Below, one piece after another: positions 17,710 to 27,550 of a stretch of DNA of 64,000 nt (positions within the stretch are counted from its first letter, which is position 1; each line of letters opens with the position of its first letter). Under the pieces are notes generated by a model. That model did not search any database, had not been told where the DNA came from, and saw nothing but the letters and a program-made list of their open reading frames with translations. The position numbers and the translations under genes were made by a program. This DNA is from Clostridium sp. (lineage in GTDB: Bacteria > Bacillota > Clostridia > Acetivibrionales > Acetivibrionaceae): positions 1 to 64,000 of the forward strand of contig JAAZML010000113.1 of assembly GCA_012798835.1 (NCBI GenBank). The letters are read 5' to 3'.

Positions 17710-19437
17710 TTGGCCGACTATAAAAAGATATTAAAAAAAATATTTACGTATCATGAACCCCAAAAAGTAGAGAGATTTATACTAAAGGAAAAGCAATCCG
17801 AGGGGTTTGAAAAAGGGATGAAGAAAGAGCCAAACAAAGAGAAAGGCGACTTACCCAAGGTTATATATAAACGACCGGATGCCGGCGGGGAACAAGATAA
17901 AAAAGTGTGTGAAGAAAAATTAGTAAGCATAAAACTGGACGAAAATTCGGACTACCTTAAAAGGGTTTACTCAGTCCCAGAAAACGGGGATATTGTCTTA
18001 AGGGAATTTGATATTACAGTGGGAAGTAAAATTATCCGAGCCTTTATTATATTTTATGATGGGATGACCAATGATAATATCATAAATTCTAGCATAATGC
18101 AGCCTTTGATGCTTCTATCGAATCTTGATATAAAGGGGGAGAAAAGGGAACTTACAGAATACATCAGCAGACAACTTGTACCCCACAGCCAGATAAGGGA
18201 ATTTAGGAAAATGAAGAAGGTTATTGACGAGGTGAATTTTGGGGGGTGCGGTATTTTTATTGATGGGGTTGATTCAGCTTTTACATGTGATGCAAAAGGT
18301 TGGGAGAGTAGAGGGGTTGAACGACCGGAGGTAGAGAATGTTGTAAGGGGTCCTCAAGAGGGTTTTACCGAGACTCTAAGAACCAATACCGCCCTTGTAA
18401 GGAAGATTTTAAAAGACGAGGATCTTGTAGCGGTGGATGTATCAGTGGGAAATAGAAGCAAAACACCATGCTCACTGATGTATATAAAGGATATTGCAAA
18501 CAGTTCTCTTGTTTCCGAGATCAAAAGACGGCTGGAGGGCATAGATGTGGATTATATATTTGATTCGGGAGAATTGGAGCAGTTTCTAGAGGATAATCCA
18601 TTTTTAACAGCACCCCAAATTATTGCCAGCGAAAGACCCGATCGAGTTGCGGCGGCCCTCTCTGATGGCAAGATCGCAATAATCATGTCTGGAAGTCCCT
18701 TTGCCTTAATTGTACCGACCACGAACCTGGATTTGCTACAATCGGCAGAAGATACCTATATGAGGTTTCCATATGCAAACCTTGTAAGGATTATACGTAC
18801 CATAGCAATATTTGTATCACTCCTTTTGCCGGGGCTTTACGTTGCCATAACTAATTTTCACCATGAGATGATACCCACGGAGCTTTTGCTTGCAATCGAA
18901 GCTTCCCGGGAATTGGTTCCGTTTCCGTCGGTTGTAGAGATATTAATAATGGAATTTGCGTTTGAGCTCATACTTGAGGCGGGTATTAGAAGACCTGGGC
19001 CTTTGGGTCCAACCCTTGGGATAATCGGGGCTTTGGTATTGGGCCAGGCGGCTGTTGCTGCAAATGTTGTTAGCCCCATAATGATAATAATCGTTGCGGT
19101 TACCGGCATAGGATCCTTTGCCATACCCAACTTTGGGCTGGGGTTATCCTTCAGGTTATTAAGATTTGTTTTCATTTTTTTGGCCTCATTATCAGGATTT
19201 TTGGGCATAACTTTTGGCTTATTTGTCTACGGGACATGGCTGTGCTCAGCTAAATCATTTGGTGTGCCGTTTATGAGCCCTATAGGACCCAAAACTCATA
19301 GCAGTTTTGTTGGCCCATTTGTAAGAAGCCCCATATGGAAACAGGAAAGAAGGCCTGATTATCTTAATCCCAAGGATGTAGACAGACAGCCTAATATATC
19401 AAGAAAGTGGACTAAAAATGATAAGAAGAAACAATAA
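17710..19437 (+). CDS. gerAA: spore germination protein, GerA (A-subunit) family
   Basis: This is the A subunit of a germinant receptor in the inner spore membrane. The 575 residues comprise a soluble N-terminal half (from the conserved region FIIFYDGMTNDNIIN to the end of EDNPFLTAPQ) and a membrane half with several helices, including the family motif ASRELVPFPSVVEILIMEFAFELILEAGIRRPGPLG. The first ~80 residues are a variable charged stretch. TTG 17710 lies seven bases after gaggtg; GTG 17701 overlaps that site and is less likely. First gene of a four-gene ger operon under a sigma-G promoter. The germinant is unknown. Confidence 0.9.
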   Translation: MADYKKILKKIFTYHEPQKVERFILKEKQSEGFEKGMKKEPNKEKGDLPKVIYKRPDAGGEQDKKVCEEKLVSIKLDENSDYLKRVYSVPENGDIVLREFDITVGSKIIRAFIIFYDGMTNDNIINSSIMQPLMLLSNLDIKGEKRELTEYISRQLVPHSQIREFRKMKKVIDEVNFGGCGIFIDGVDSAFTCDAKGWESRGVERPEVENVVRGPQEGFTETLRTNTALVRKILKDEDLVAVDVSVGNRSKTPCSLMYIKDIANSSLVSEIKRRLEGIDVDYIFDSGELEQFLEDNPFLTAPQIIASERPDRVAAALSDGKIAIIMSGSPFALIVPTTNLDLLQSAEDTYMRFPYANLVRIIRTIAIFVSLLLPGLYVAITNFHHEMIPTELLLAIEASRELVPFPSVVEILIMEFAFELILEAGIRRPGPLGPTLGIIGALVLGQAAVAANVVSPIMIIIVAVTGIGSFAIPNFGLGLSFRLLRFVFIFLASLSGFLGITFGLFVYGTWLCSAKSFGVPFMSPIGPKTHSSFVGPFVRSPIWKQERRPDYLNPKDVDRQPNISRKWTKNDKKKQ

Positions 19438-19467
19438 TTATAAAGCTAATTTTTAGGGAGGTATCCG

Positions 19468-20565
19468 ATGGGAGATAAAATAATATTTGGTAAAAGAGAG
19501 ACGATTTCATTTTTGCTTATATTTATTTGCAACCAAATATTTTTAAGCTTTCCCCGCAATATGGCGGAAAGTGTAGGGAATGCGGGGTGGATACTGACTA
19601 TATACACGGCGGTGATTTCCCTGATATTATTTCTGATTATTTCAATGTTATACAAAAACTTTGAGGGCAAGGACTTGTTGGATGTGAGTGAATTTCTGGC
19701 AGGCGGATTTGGGAGAATTACAGTGGGAATGATATTTTTGATTGACTATATTTTTATAATTGCCATTACCCTGAGGGAATATGCAGAGGATTTGAAAGTA
19801 ATAAGCTTAACGGAATCCCCTATAAGTTTTGTAATGTTGTTTTTTGCTGTGGGAATGATTATAGGAGCTTTTTTGGGCTTAGAGCCTTTAGTAAGAATGG
19901 CCGCAATAAGTGTGCCGGTTATAGCTGTGGTTTACCTAATGATTATATTGAGTGCCGCAAGGTATTTTAATTTTTCAAATTTAACACCTGTTTTTGGAAC
20001 CGGCCCCTACGATCTTTTTGCAGAGGGTATTTCAAGGATTTCTGTATTTTCTGGTATAAGTGCATTGTTTTTAGCGATACCTTTTCTAGGAACTTACGAT
20101 AATTACAAAAAAAGTGGCGTGTTGGCACTCCTTCTATCGACGCTTTTTTTGACATTGGGAACCCTTGTTTACTCATTAACGTTGCCCTACCCTAATAGTT
20201 TGAGCAATTTTTTACCGATGTATTTTATTTCAAGACTCATATCATATGGGATATTCTTCCAAAGAATAGAATCGATCTTTATTCTTGTGTGGGCGACAGC
20301 GGCATTTATTTATCTTAGTATCGGTTTGTTTTTTACAGCCCATGTTTTTAAAAAGGCGTTCTGGTTAAAATATCATAGGCCTTTAATATTACCTTTTACT
20401 ATAATAATATTTTCAATTGCTTTAGTGCCGCAAAGCCTTATGGAAGTGATATTTCTTGACAATATTGTTATAAGGAGATTTGCTTGGATTGTTACTTTTG
20501 GTGTTACATTTGTTGTTTTGCTTCTTGCCACATTAAAGAAGAAAATGAAGGAAGGGAATGCTTAG
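19468..20565 (+). CDS. gerAB: germination permease-like protein, GerB (B-subunit) family
   Basis: The 365-residue integral membrane protein has about ten helices and belongs to the GerAB/YndE branch of the APC superfamily. Typical features are FPRNMAESVGNAGWI at the start and the regularly spaced hydrophobic segments. B subunits bind small-molecule germinants in other receptors. It starts after agggaggt, 30 bases from gerAA, and overlaps gerAC by 8 bases. Confidence 0.9.
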   Translation: MGDKIIFGKRETISFLLIFICNQIFLSFPRNMAESVGNAGWILTIYTAVISLILFLIISMLYKNFEGKDLLDVSEFLAGGFGRITVGMIFLIDYIFIIAITLREYAEDLKVISLTESPISFVMLFFAVGMIIGAFLGLEPLVRMAAISVPVIAVVYLMIILSAARYFNFSNLTPVFGTGPYDLFAEGISRISVFSGISALFLAIPFLGTYDNYKKSGVLALLLSTLFLTLGTLVYSLTLPYPNSLSNFLPMYFISRLISYGIFFQRIESIFILVWATAAFIYLSIGLFFTAHVFKKAFWLKYHRPLILPFTIIIFSIALVPQSLMEVIFLDNIVIRRFAWIVTFGVTFVVLLLATLKKKMKEGNA

Positions 20566-21895
20566 TATGGTACCGAAAATTAAGTGCATTTTTTTGTCGC
20601 TTTTTATCATTTTTCCCTGTCTCTTATTTAGCGCTTGCTATGATAGAAGGGAGATCGATGAATTGGCTTATCCCATAGCTATAGGCCTTGACAAGGGGGA
20701 TGGAGAGGTCTTGAGGTTAACCCTTCAAATTGTGATTCCAACTAAGATCGGGGAAGGCGGTGAGGGTGGAGAATCGGAGTGCGGCGGCTCGGGTGGTGCC
20801 GGTTCGGAATCCGTATCTATTGTTACGGTAGAACCCCCTTCCATATATTCGGGACTTAATATGATTAACACCTATGTTAGCAAACAGCTAAATCTTTCGC
20901 ATGTTAAAGCTGTAATTTTTTCAGAAGAACTTGCAAGGGAAGGTATTGAAAAATATATTAAGGCTATTTTGCGTGGAAGAGAGTTCAGGCCAACCGTTTA
21001 TGTGTTGGTAGCAAGGGGAACCCAAAATGCATCTGAAAAATTTATAAGGGAGGTTAAACCGGAACTAGAATCAAATCCTGCGAAATATTATGAAATGATT
21101 TTTGGGGCACATAAATATACCGGTTTTACCATGGAGACGAGATTAATCACCTTTAATCAAGCGATGACCAGTTATAATATTCAACCTGTGGCGGTTCTTG
21201 CCGGTGTAAGTAAATTTAAAGGCAGTGATGAACTAATGGTGGAAAACTCTACATGTATGCAGAAAGGCAGAAACCATCCTTTAGCTGGTGATTATCTTGC
21301 TGGAGAAATGCCAAAGGTAGGAAATCTTAAGACCGAAGTTATGGGTGTGGCGGTGTTTAATGGGGGTAAAATGGTGGGTGAAATGGATGGTGAGGAAACC
21401 CTTTTCCAGCACATGGTTATGGGCAAATACGGTCACTCGTACTTAACAATACCTGATCCCAGGGAGAAGGGGAAGTTTGTTCTTTTGAATTTAAGGCAGA
21501 ACAGAAAGCCCAAAACAAAGGTGGAGGTTAAGGGTGAAAAGCCTATAATCGATCTCAAGATTCGATTAGAGGCAGATCTTTTATCTATTCAAAGTGGTAT
21601 AAACTATGAAAATGTTAATAATATGCGTATTCTTGAGACGGCAACGGAGGAATTTTTAAAAGAAGGTATAGAAAGGATGCTAAAAAGGACAGCTAAGGAA
21701 TTTGAAAGCGATATCAACGGTTTTGGTGAAATAGTGAAAAGCAAGTTTCTGACTTGGGATGAATGGGTGGAATTTAACTGGCTGGAAAAATATAAAAAAT
21801 CCTCCTTTAATGTAGGGGTGGATGTTGAAATAAGGAGATCCGGTCATATAATAAAAACTATACCCGAGCAAAGCAATGGGGGAGGGTTGGAATAA
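20558..21895 (+). CDS. gerAC: Ger(x)C family germination lipoprotein (C subunit)
   Basis: This is the lipoprotein subunit of the receptor. The signal peptide ends in the lipobox LLFSAC and is followed by YDRREIDELAYPIAIGLDKGDG, the family opening. The 445 residues are normal length apart from a Gly/Ser-rich insert (GGEGGESECGGSGGAGSE, residues ~65-83) that looks like a linker. The first ATG overlaps gerAB; ATG 20567 is an alternative with better ribosome-site spacing. Confidence 0.9.
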   Translation: MLSMVPKIKCIFLSLFIIFPCLLFSACYDRREIDELAYPIAIGLDKGDGEVLRLTLQIVIPTKIGEGGEGGESECGGSGGAGSESVSIVTVEPPSIYSGLNMINTYVSKQLNLSHVKAVIFSEELAREGIEKYIKAILRGREFRPTVYVLVARGTQNASEKFIREVKPELESNPAKYYEMIFGAHKYTGFTMETRLITFNQAMTSYNIQPVAVLAGVSKFKGSDELMVENSTCMQKGRNHPLAGDYLAGEMPKVGNLKTEVMGVAVFNGGKMVGEMDGEETLFQHMVMGKYGHSYLTIPDPREKGKFVLLNLRQNRKPKTKVEVKGEKPIIDLKIRLEADLLSIQSGINYENVNNMRILETATEEFLKEGIERMLKRTAKEFESDINGFGEIVKSKFLTWDEWVEFNWLEKYKKSSFNVGVDVEIRRSGHIIKTIPEQSNGGGLE

Positions 21896-21898
21896 ACA

Positions 21899-22069
21899 AT
21901 GACATTGGAGATATGTGTTTTGAGCGTATTCCTTTTATGGAGTTTTTTAAAGACAGCCAGCTACGGAAAATGGAGCTGGAACAATAAGGATAGACTAGGT
22001 TCCGTTATGGTGTTTATAGTTGCATTCGTATCATTAGTTTTGCCATTATATCTTCTTATCTCAAGATAA
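21899..22069 (+). CDS. small two-helix membrane protein, candidate germinant-receptor D subunit
   Basis: This 56-residue ORF is missing from the track. It starts three bases after the gerAC stop with an upstream ggaggg. It has two hydrophobic segments (residues ~4-18 and 35-54) separated by a polar loop, SYGKWSWNNKDR. Small two-helix D subunits are encoded in or beside some Bacillus and Clostridium germinant receptor operons and modulate germination, so this is a reasonable assignment by size, topology and position. No sequence match could be tested. Confidence 0.6.
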   Translation: MTLEICVLSVFLLWSFLKTASYGKWSWNNKDRLGSVMVFIVAFVSLVLPLYLLISR

Positions 22070-22269
22070 GTTGCAAAAAAGCTTTGCATAAGCAATCACG
22101 GCTAATACATTTCTAAAAGCATACAAAAATATTATTGGCAAATTTATGTTTATTTTTTGTGAGAATAAGGCTATAATAGAAATGAATATGTCGAATATAA
22201 AGAGAAAACCTGTATTAGGGGGGATTTTAAGCACAGGCGTATATTATTTTTTTGTTGGGTGGGGTAGTT

Positions 22270-24006
22270 ATGAGGGTCATTAGAGTAGAAAATGAATTAA
22301 AAGTGAGTGTAGTAAAAATTTTATATGGTTTAATCCTGTTTACTATATGTACTGCCCTGATCTTTTTAGGTGTGCATAGCTATTTGCTTTTTCACATTCT
22401 TTTAGAGATGTTTTGTGCCTTTACTGCATTAGCAGTGGCATTGACGGCATACAATGGCTATTCCATAACAAAGAAGGATTATTTCTTTTACATTAGTATA
22501 ATTAGTCTATTTTCGGGAATTTTATTAATCCTTCATACGCTACTGTTCGATACGCATATGTTTCCCGGGCTTGGCAGTAAGAATATATCTATACAACTAT
22601 CTATGGCATTTAAAACCTATGGATCCCTAGTGTTTGGTATTTCGTTCCTGCTACACAAATACAAATATAGCATCGGGAGGTTTGTTTATATTTCCTTAGC
22701 AGTTACCTTTGGGCTCATTCTATCGATATTGGTGTTTCAAATATTCCCCGAATGTATTAATGCTAGACAAAACCCCACATTGTTTAAGGTGGTATATGAC
22801 AGCGTTCTTCTTGCCATCAATGCAATATTCTTTCTGTTTTTTATCGTTAAAAGAAGGAGCTTCCCTAAAAGGGTAGTTCACTACATTGTAGTATATTTAT
22901 TGCTTGGGGTTTTTTCTCAGATGTTTTCTGTTTTTTATAAAGATGTTGATGATATCTGTAATATTTTTGCCCATTTAATGAGGTTTGCAAGTTTTTATGT
23001 TTTATTCAGGATGGTTTTAGAGCTAGGCTTTAAAAGGCCGGTTAAAAATTTATTTAGCTCATTGGATAAGGCATATGTTACTCTAGAGGAAAAGACGGGG
23101 GAGCTAATAAACATAAACAAAAAACTAGAGATGGAAACAAGGAAATGCAAAAAGGCAAAAAGACTGCTTTCCAAGAGTGAGGAAAATTATCGCATGTTAT
23201 TTGAGCTTAATAAATTCAAAATCAACTTTTTTACTGATATGTCCCATGAAATAAGAACGCCCATAAGTGTTATCCTTTGCGTTATCCAGATCATAGAAGA
23301 AGGACTTAAAGGGAACGTAGACTTTTTGAGCGATAAGAAAAAAACAAATAGGTATATCGCAACATTGAAACAAAACTCCCTAAAACTTCTTAGGACGGTA
23401 AACAATCTTTTAGATATTTCAAAAATTGATTCAGGGGCTTATGAGCTAAAGCTTCAAAATTGTGATATTGTGGATATCGTAGAAAATGTCGTCTCATCTG
23501 TTGCTGAATATACAAAAAACAAGAATTTAACTCTTAAATTCAACTCTGATGTAGAGAAGAAAATTATTGCTTGCGACATTGAAAAAATTGAAAGAGTTAT
23601 TTTAAATCTTTTGTCTAATGCAATTAAGTTCACAGCTCAGGGTGCCTCTATTAATGTGTCCATACACGAGGAGGCGGGAAATATAATCATTTCGGTAAAA
23701 GATACCGGAATAGGAATACCCGAAAATAGAATCGATACCATATTTCAAAGATTTAAAAGAGTAGAGGACTCCTTCGTAAAAGATTATGAAAGTACCGGTA
23801 TAGGGTTATCCCTAGTAAAATCTTTGGTTGAGATGCACGAGGGAACGGTTTGGGTAGAAAGTAAACTGGGGGTTGGAAGTACTTTCTATGTAAAGATTCC
23901 CACAATAGTGTTGCCAAAGGATGTGGGAGGGTCTAATATAGATTATTGTCAGTATCAGCAAAACCAAATTGAAGGGGTTGCACTTGAATTATCGGATACA
24001 GTTTAG
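22270..24006 (+). CDS. sensor histidine kinase with MASE3-like membrane domain
   Basis: The 578-residue protein has an N-terminal membrane sensor of about seven helices resembling MASE3 (residues ~10-245), a coiled-coil, then HisKA with the phosphorylated His in FFTDMSHEIRTPISV (~323). The HATPase domain follows (NLLSNAIKFTAQG, DTGIGIPEN, TGIGLSLVKSLVEMHEG). There is no PAS domain and no response regulator gene next to it, so it is an orphan kinase. ATG 22270 was chosen over 22252 because of the purine-rich ggtggggtag just upstream. Confidence 0.85.
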   Translation: MRVIRVENELKVSVVKILYGLILFTICTALIFLGVHSYLLFHILLEMFCAFTALAVALTAYNGYSITKKDYFFYISIISLFSGILLILHTLLFDTHMFPGLGSKNISIQLSMAFKTYGSLVFGISFLLHKYKYSIGRFVYISLAVTFGLILSILVFQIFPECINARQNPTLFKVVYDSVLLAINAIFFLFFIVKRRSFPKRVVHYIVVYLLLGVFSQMFSVFYKDVDDICNIFAHLMRFASFYVLFRMVLELGFKRPVKNLFSSLDKAYVTLEEKTGELININKKLEMETRKCKKAKRLLSKSEENYRMLFELNKFKINFFTDMSHEIRTPISVILCVIQIIEEGLKGNVDFLSDKKKTNRYIATLKQNSLKLLRTVNNLLDISKIDSGAYELKLQNCDIVDIVENVVSSVAEYTKNKNLTLKFNSDVEKKIIACDIEKIERVILNLLSNAIKFTAQGASINVSIHEEAGNIIISVKDTGIGIPENRIDTIFQRFKRVEDSFVKDYESTGIGLSLVKSLVEMHEGTVWVESKLGVGSTFYVKIPTIVLPKDVGGSNIDYCQYQQNQIEGVALELSDTV

Positions 24007-24122
24007 TTATATCCCAAGTGTATAAAGTTTTAAAAATATTTAGGAACATATTGAAATGGAAGATATGTGGAGGAAATATAAAAGAAGTTCCGTTTTCACC
24101 TATAAAACGAAACCTCACATTG

Positions 24123-24198
24123 TGGCAGGGGCAGCAGGAATCGAACCCGCAGCCAACGGTTTTGGAGACCGCTACTCTACCAATTGAGCTATGCCCCT
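24123..24198 (-). tRNA. tRNA-Trp (anticodon CCA)
   Basis: Acceptor AGGGGCA/TGCCCCT, D-arm AGCTCAATTGGTAGAGT, anticodon loop CTCCAAA giving CCA, T-arm GGTTCGATTCC, and encoded CCA. It stands alone on the minus strand. Confidence 0.95.
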
Positions 24199-24447
24199 AC
24201 ATCGGCTTTTACAGTATATAACGAATTTGCTTTTATGTCAATAGCAAAAAACTTAAGTTTTTTATGAAACACAATCATAGGTAAGAAAATCTGTGATTTA
24301 GCATATTTTATAGAGTTTTCAGGAAGCAATATTGATTATGAAAGGATGGGGATGCCCCACAATCAAAAATTTATACGAAATCCCAGCTTTTTATGGTAAG
24401 ATATAAAAAGGTAATTAGAATTGTTTTTTCATATTAGGAGGTATTCT

Positions 24448-25260
24448 ATGGACAAGAGAATCGGCTTTATAGGTGCAGGAAATATGGGGTTTGCAATGAT
24501 TAATAGTATATCTAAATCGGGTATTATATCGGCGGGAGATATTCTAGTTTACGATATAGATAAAAAAAGGCTTTTGGAGCTGGAGGAAAACATAGGAGTT
24601 TGTACAGTGCAAAGCGAAAGAGAATTAACTGAAAAATCGGATATCATAATATTGGCCGTGAAACCGAATATAATAAAGACAACGCTGGATAGAATAAAAA
24701 CGGGGATGAATGATAAAAAAATATTAATTTCCGTGGCTGTTGGAATCCCTATAAAATTTTATAAGGATATATTGGGACAGGACAAAAAGGTAGTGCGAAC
24801 TATGCCAAACACCCCAGCACTTGTTGGGGAGGGGATGACACTGATATGCCACGAGGGGATTTCGGAAGCTGAAGAGCAAATGATTAAAAATATATTTGGG
24901 TGCTTTGGGAGGGTAGAGCTTCTAGACGAAAACCTTATGAGTGAGGTTACAGCGGTTACCAGTAGTAGCCCGGCTTATGTATTTATGTTTATAGAGGCAA
25001 TGGCTGACGCCGCTGTTTTATCAGGGATACCTAGGGAATTGGCTTATAAATTATCGGCTCAGGCCGTTTTGGGATCGGCAAAAATGGTACTTGAAACGGG
25101 AAAACACCCCGGTGAGTTAAAAGATCAGGTGTGTTCACCGGCAGGGACAACAATAGAAGCGGTGAGTTCCCTTGAAAAGAACAAATTCAGATATACCATA
25201 ATTGAGGCGATGGATAAGTGCACAAAAAGGGCTTTGGAGATCGGGAAAACATACAACTAA
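24448..25260 (+). CDS. proC: pyrroline-5-carboxylate reductase
   Basis: It carries out the last step of proline synthesis. The 270 residues contain the nucleotide motif IGFIGAGNMGFAMI, VRTMPNTPALVGEGMT, and the C-terminal signature DQVCSPAGTTIEAV, all intact. ATG 24448 follows aggaggt. No proA or proB lies nearby; the next gene, 80 bases on, is the RNase HI-NUDIX fusion. Confidence 0.95.
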   Translation: MDKRIGFIGAGNMGFAMINSISKSGIISAGDILVYDIDKKRLLELEENIGVCTVQSERELTEKSDIIILAVKPNIIKTTLDRIKTGMNDKKILISVAVGIPIKFYKDILGQDKKVVRTMPNTPALVGEGMTLICHEGISEAEEQMIKNIFGCFGRVELLDENLMSEVTAVTSSSPAYVFMFIEAMADAAVLSGIPRELAYKLSAQAVLGSAKMVLETGKHPGELKDQVCSPAGTTIEAVSSLEKNKFRYTIIEAMDKCTKRALEIGKTYN

Positions 25261-25340
25261 ATCGTATTTAGGCTACAAAAAAGCCATCGCAAGACAAAAG
25301 GGCGACCACAGCAAAAAAGCTTTAATAGGAAGGAGATGCT

Positions 25341-26387
25341 ATGAAAAAGGTAATTATATATACTGATGGGGCTTGCTCAGGTAACCCGGGGATCGGGGGC
25401 TGGGGGGCTGTATTGATGTATGGAGAGCATGAAAAAGAGATATCAGGATACGAGGAAGAAACCACAAACAATAGAATGGAGCTTAAGGCAGCGATAGAGG
25501 CCTTAAAATACTTAAAAGAGCCCTGCAGGGTAGAATTATACAGCGATAGTGCCTATCTTGTAAATGCTTTTACCCAAAACTGGATAGGCAAATGGAAACA
25601 AAATGGTTGGCGTCGAAAGGAAAGTGAGGAAGTAAAGAATATAGACCTATGGAAAGAATTGGACAAGTTAAATGAGCGACATAATATCGAATGGATCAAG
25701 GTAAAAGGGCATAGTGATAATGAATACAATAATAGGTGTGACAAGCTTGCAACGGATCAAGTTAAAAGATACAGCAGAATGTTAAGGGAAGGATACCACA
25801 GTGTTGGGGATTCCAGTGTTGGGGATTCCAGTGCGGATGCGGAACATAGTGAAGGTGTTATTTCAAAAAAACAAATTTTCAAAGGTAATATAATTGGTGT
25901 GGAAAGTTGGCAGGTTCTGCTTCCAAACGGGAAGGAAGCCTCTCGTGATATTGTTATTCATCCGGGAGCATCGGTCATTATACCTGTTAGCAAGAATAAT
26001 GAGCTTTATATGGTCAGACAATATCGTACACCCGTGGGAGAGGTATCGCTGGAATTGCCAGCCGGAAAGCTTGATGAGGGTGAAGAGCCTGATGTGTGTG
26101 CAATTAGGGAGCTAAAAGAAGAAACGGGGCTTGAGGCCGATAAAATTCAGCATATCCTAAGCTTTTATAGCACCCCAGGGTTTTCAAACGAAATTTTGCA
26201 TTTGTATATTGCTACAGGGCTTTGTGAGGGTATCGCATGTGCGGATGAAGACGAGTTTGTAACTGTGGAGAAAATACCTATAGACGAGCTTACAAATATG
26301 ATTTTAAGCAATAAGATAACCGATGCAAAGACAATAATAGGGATACTATTAGCTGACAAATTTATTAAAGGTGAGGCAGAAATTTAG
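25341..26387 (+). CDS. RNase HI - NUDIX (ADP-ribose pyrophosphatase-like) fusion protein
   Basis: This is one uninterrupted 348-codon frame with two enzymes. Residues 1-~145 are RNase HI, cleaving RNA in RNA-DNA hybrids: [10 protein letters not shown] (Asp), [10 protein letters not shown] (Glu), LYSDSAYLV (Asp) and [10 protein letters not shown] (Asp) give the full active site. Residues ~175-345 are a NUDIX hydrolase of the ADP-ribose pyrophosphatase type; the NUDIX box [23 protein letters not shown] fits GX5EX7REUXEEXGU. The linker contains a duplicated SVGDS (15-bp tandem repeat at 25800-25829). Usually these are separate genes, rnhA and nudF. It starts after aggaaggag and is followed by a clear terminator. 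Confidence 0.9.
   Translation: MKKVIIYTDGACSGNPGIGGWGAVLMYGEHEKEISGYEEETTNNRMELKAAIEALKYLKEPCRVELYSDSAYLVNAFTQNWIGKWKQNGWRRKESEEVKNIDLWKELDKLNERHNIEWIKVKGHSDNEYNNRCDKLATDQVKRYSRMLREGYHSVGDSSVGDSSADAEHSEGVISKKQIFKGNIIGVESWQVLLPNGKEASRDIVIHPGASVIIPVSKNNELYMVRQYRTPVGEVSLELPAGKLDEGEEPDVCAIRELKEETGLEADKIQHILSFYSTPGFSNEILHLYIATGLCEGIACADEDEFVTVEKIPIDELTNMILSNKITDAKTIIGILLADKFIKGEAEI
25800..25829 (+). repeat. 15-bp tandem duplication in the fusion linker
   Basis: Two exact copies of agtgttggggattcc encode SVGDS twice and keep frame between the RNase HI and NUDIX domains. Confidence 0.9.
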
Positions 26388-26418
26388 CTTACGTATATAT
26401 TTGGGTTTTTAGTAAAGT

Positions 26419-26451
26419 TTACAATACATTTCGATGTATTGTAATTTTTTT
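26419..26451 (+). terminator. terminator after the RNase HI-NUDIX gene
   Basis: An 11-bp stem (ttacaatacat/atgtattgtaa) with a TTCG tetraloop is followed by a run of T. Confidence 0.9.
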
Positions 26452-26531
26452 ACCCTTTAAAGCATAGAATTTTTATTAAGCTGGCCAATTAACTAAAATA
26501 ACGTATGGTGTGTAATTATAAGGAGATAGAG

Positions 26532-27161
26532 ATGCTTAAAAAAATACGTGGAACCCTATCAGTGCATATAAAAAGCAATATTAACACCTACCTATTTTTG
26601 GTCTTGGTATTTATCGCTGGGATATCTGCGGGGGCATTTACGGTAAACGGATTGAGTAGCATCCAAAAAAGTGAATTAGAGAACTATTTCCAAGGTTTTC
26701 TAGAGCTTTTCAGACATCAAAGGATTGATGCCAACGAAATAATAAGAATATCGATTATCGACAACATGCGACTAATCACAGTTTTGTGGGTTCTAGGTGT
26801 AACCATTATCGGAATACCCTTTATATATTTTTTAATTGGTGTAAGGGGATTTATAACAGGTTTTACATCTGGAGCCATCATATGCATTCTTGGGTTTAAA
26901 GGAGTGATTTTCGCTTTGCTGACAGTGCTCCCTAAAGAGATAATAATGGTTCCATGCATTATTGCACTTGGTGTAAATGGAATAAATTTTTCCATGAATA
27001 TTATAAAAAGCAAGTCAATAAAACACATTTCAAGGGAAAGTTTGAAAACAAGCTTTCTTGCTTACTGCCTTGTAACCCTAGTTTTTTTAGTATTCATGTT
27101 TTCGGGGATATTGGTAGAAGCATACATAACACCGGTTTTTATGAGGATGATGGTGTCGTAA
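26532..27161 (+). CDS. spoIIM: stage II sporulation protein M
   Basis: SpoIIM is part of the SpoIIDMP complex that thins septal peptidoglycan and drives engulfment. The 209-residue membrane protein has several helices. NTYLFLVLVFIAGISAGAFTVNGL near the start and GLLxVLPKEII-like LLTVLPKEIIMVPCIIALGVNG are typical of the family. ATG 26532 follows aaggaga. It stands upstream of xerD in the conserved clostridial order spoIIM-xerD-deoB-pdp-dacF. Confidence 0.88.
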   Translation: MLKKIRGTLSVHIKSNINTYLFLVLVFIAGISAGAFTVNGLSSIQKSELENYFQGFLELFRHQRIDANEIIRISIIDNMRLITVLWVLGVTIIGIPFIYFLIGVRGFITGFTSGAIICILGFKGVIFALLTVLPKEIIMVPCIIALGVNGINFSMNIIKSKSIKHISRESLKTSFLAYCLVTLVFLVFMFSGILVEAYITPVFMRMMVS

Positions 27162-27550
27162 AACTACCAAGGCGTAAAGCCAGATGTTATGCATAAAATA
27201 TAAACTGCTTTGTATAAACAACCCATATTTCGTTAACAATAAATAATAGGTATAACATTCCTAAAATGGGAAATGGATATGGTTGAAATCATTATATTGT
27301 ATATAGTGCACAAAAATAGTCGAAAAATTCATACAGAACTCCCAAATATAGCGTATAACGTGGAAAATTATTGCACCCCAGCTAGATATTCTTATATAAT
27401 GAGAAACGTAGACAGCCCAGAGAATAAATTTTTTAAGATACGAATTAATGTAAACTGTCTACTTTAAGATAGATAGGTGATTAAATCCTAGAATTAATAT
27501 TGTGTAGTATTTTATTAAAATAAATTTCTGAAAATAAGGAGTAGGTTTTT
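27162..27550. other. intergenic between spoIIM and xerD
   Basis: It is AT-rich. The 64-codon ORF at 27273-27467 has no ribosome site and no recognisable pattern. I see no terminator or clear promoter. Confidence 0.5.

Noticed and set aside
27273-27467. 64-aa ORF between spoIIM and xerD
   Set aside because: No ribosome site, AT-driven composition and no family resemblance.
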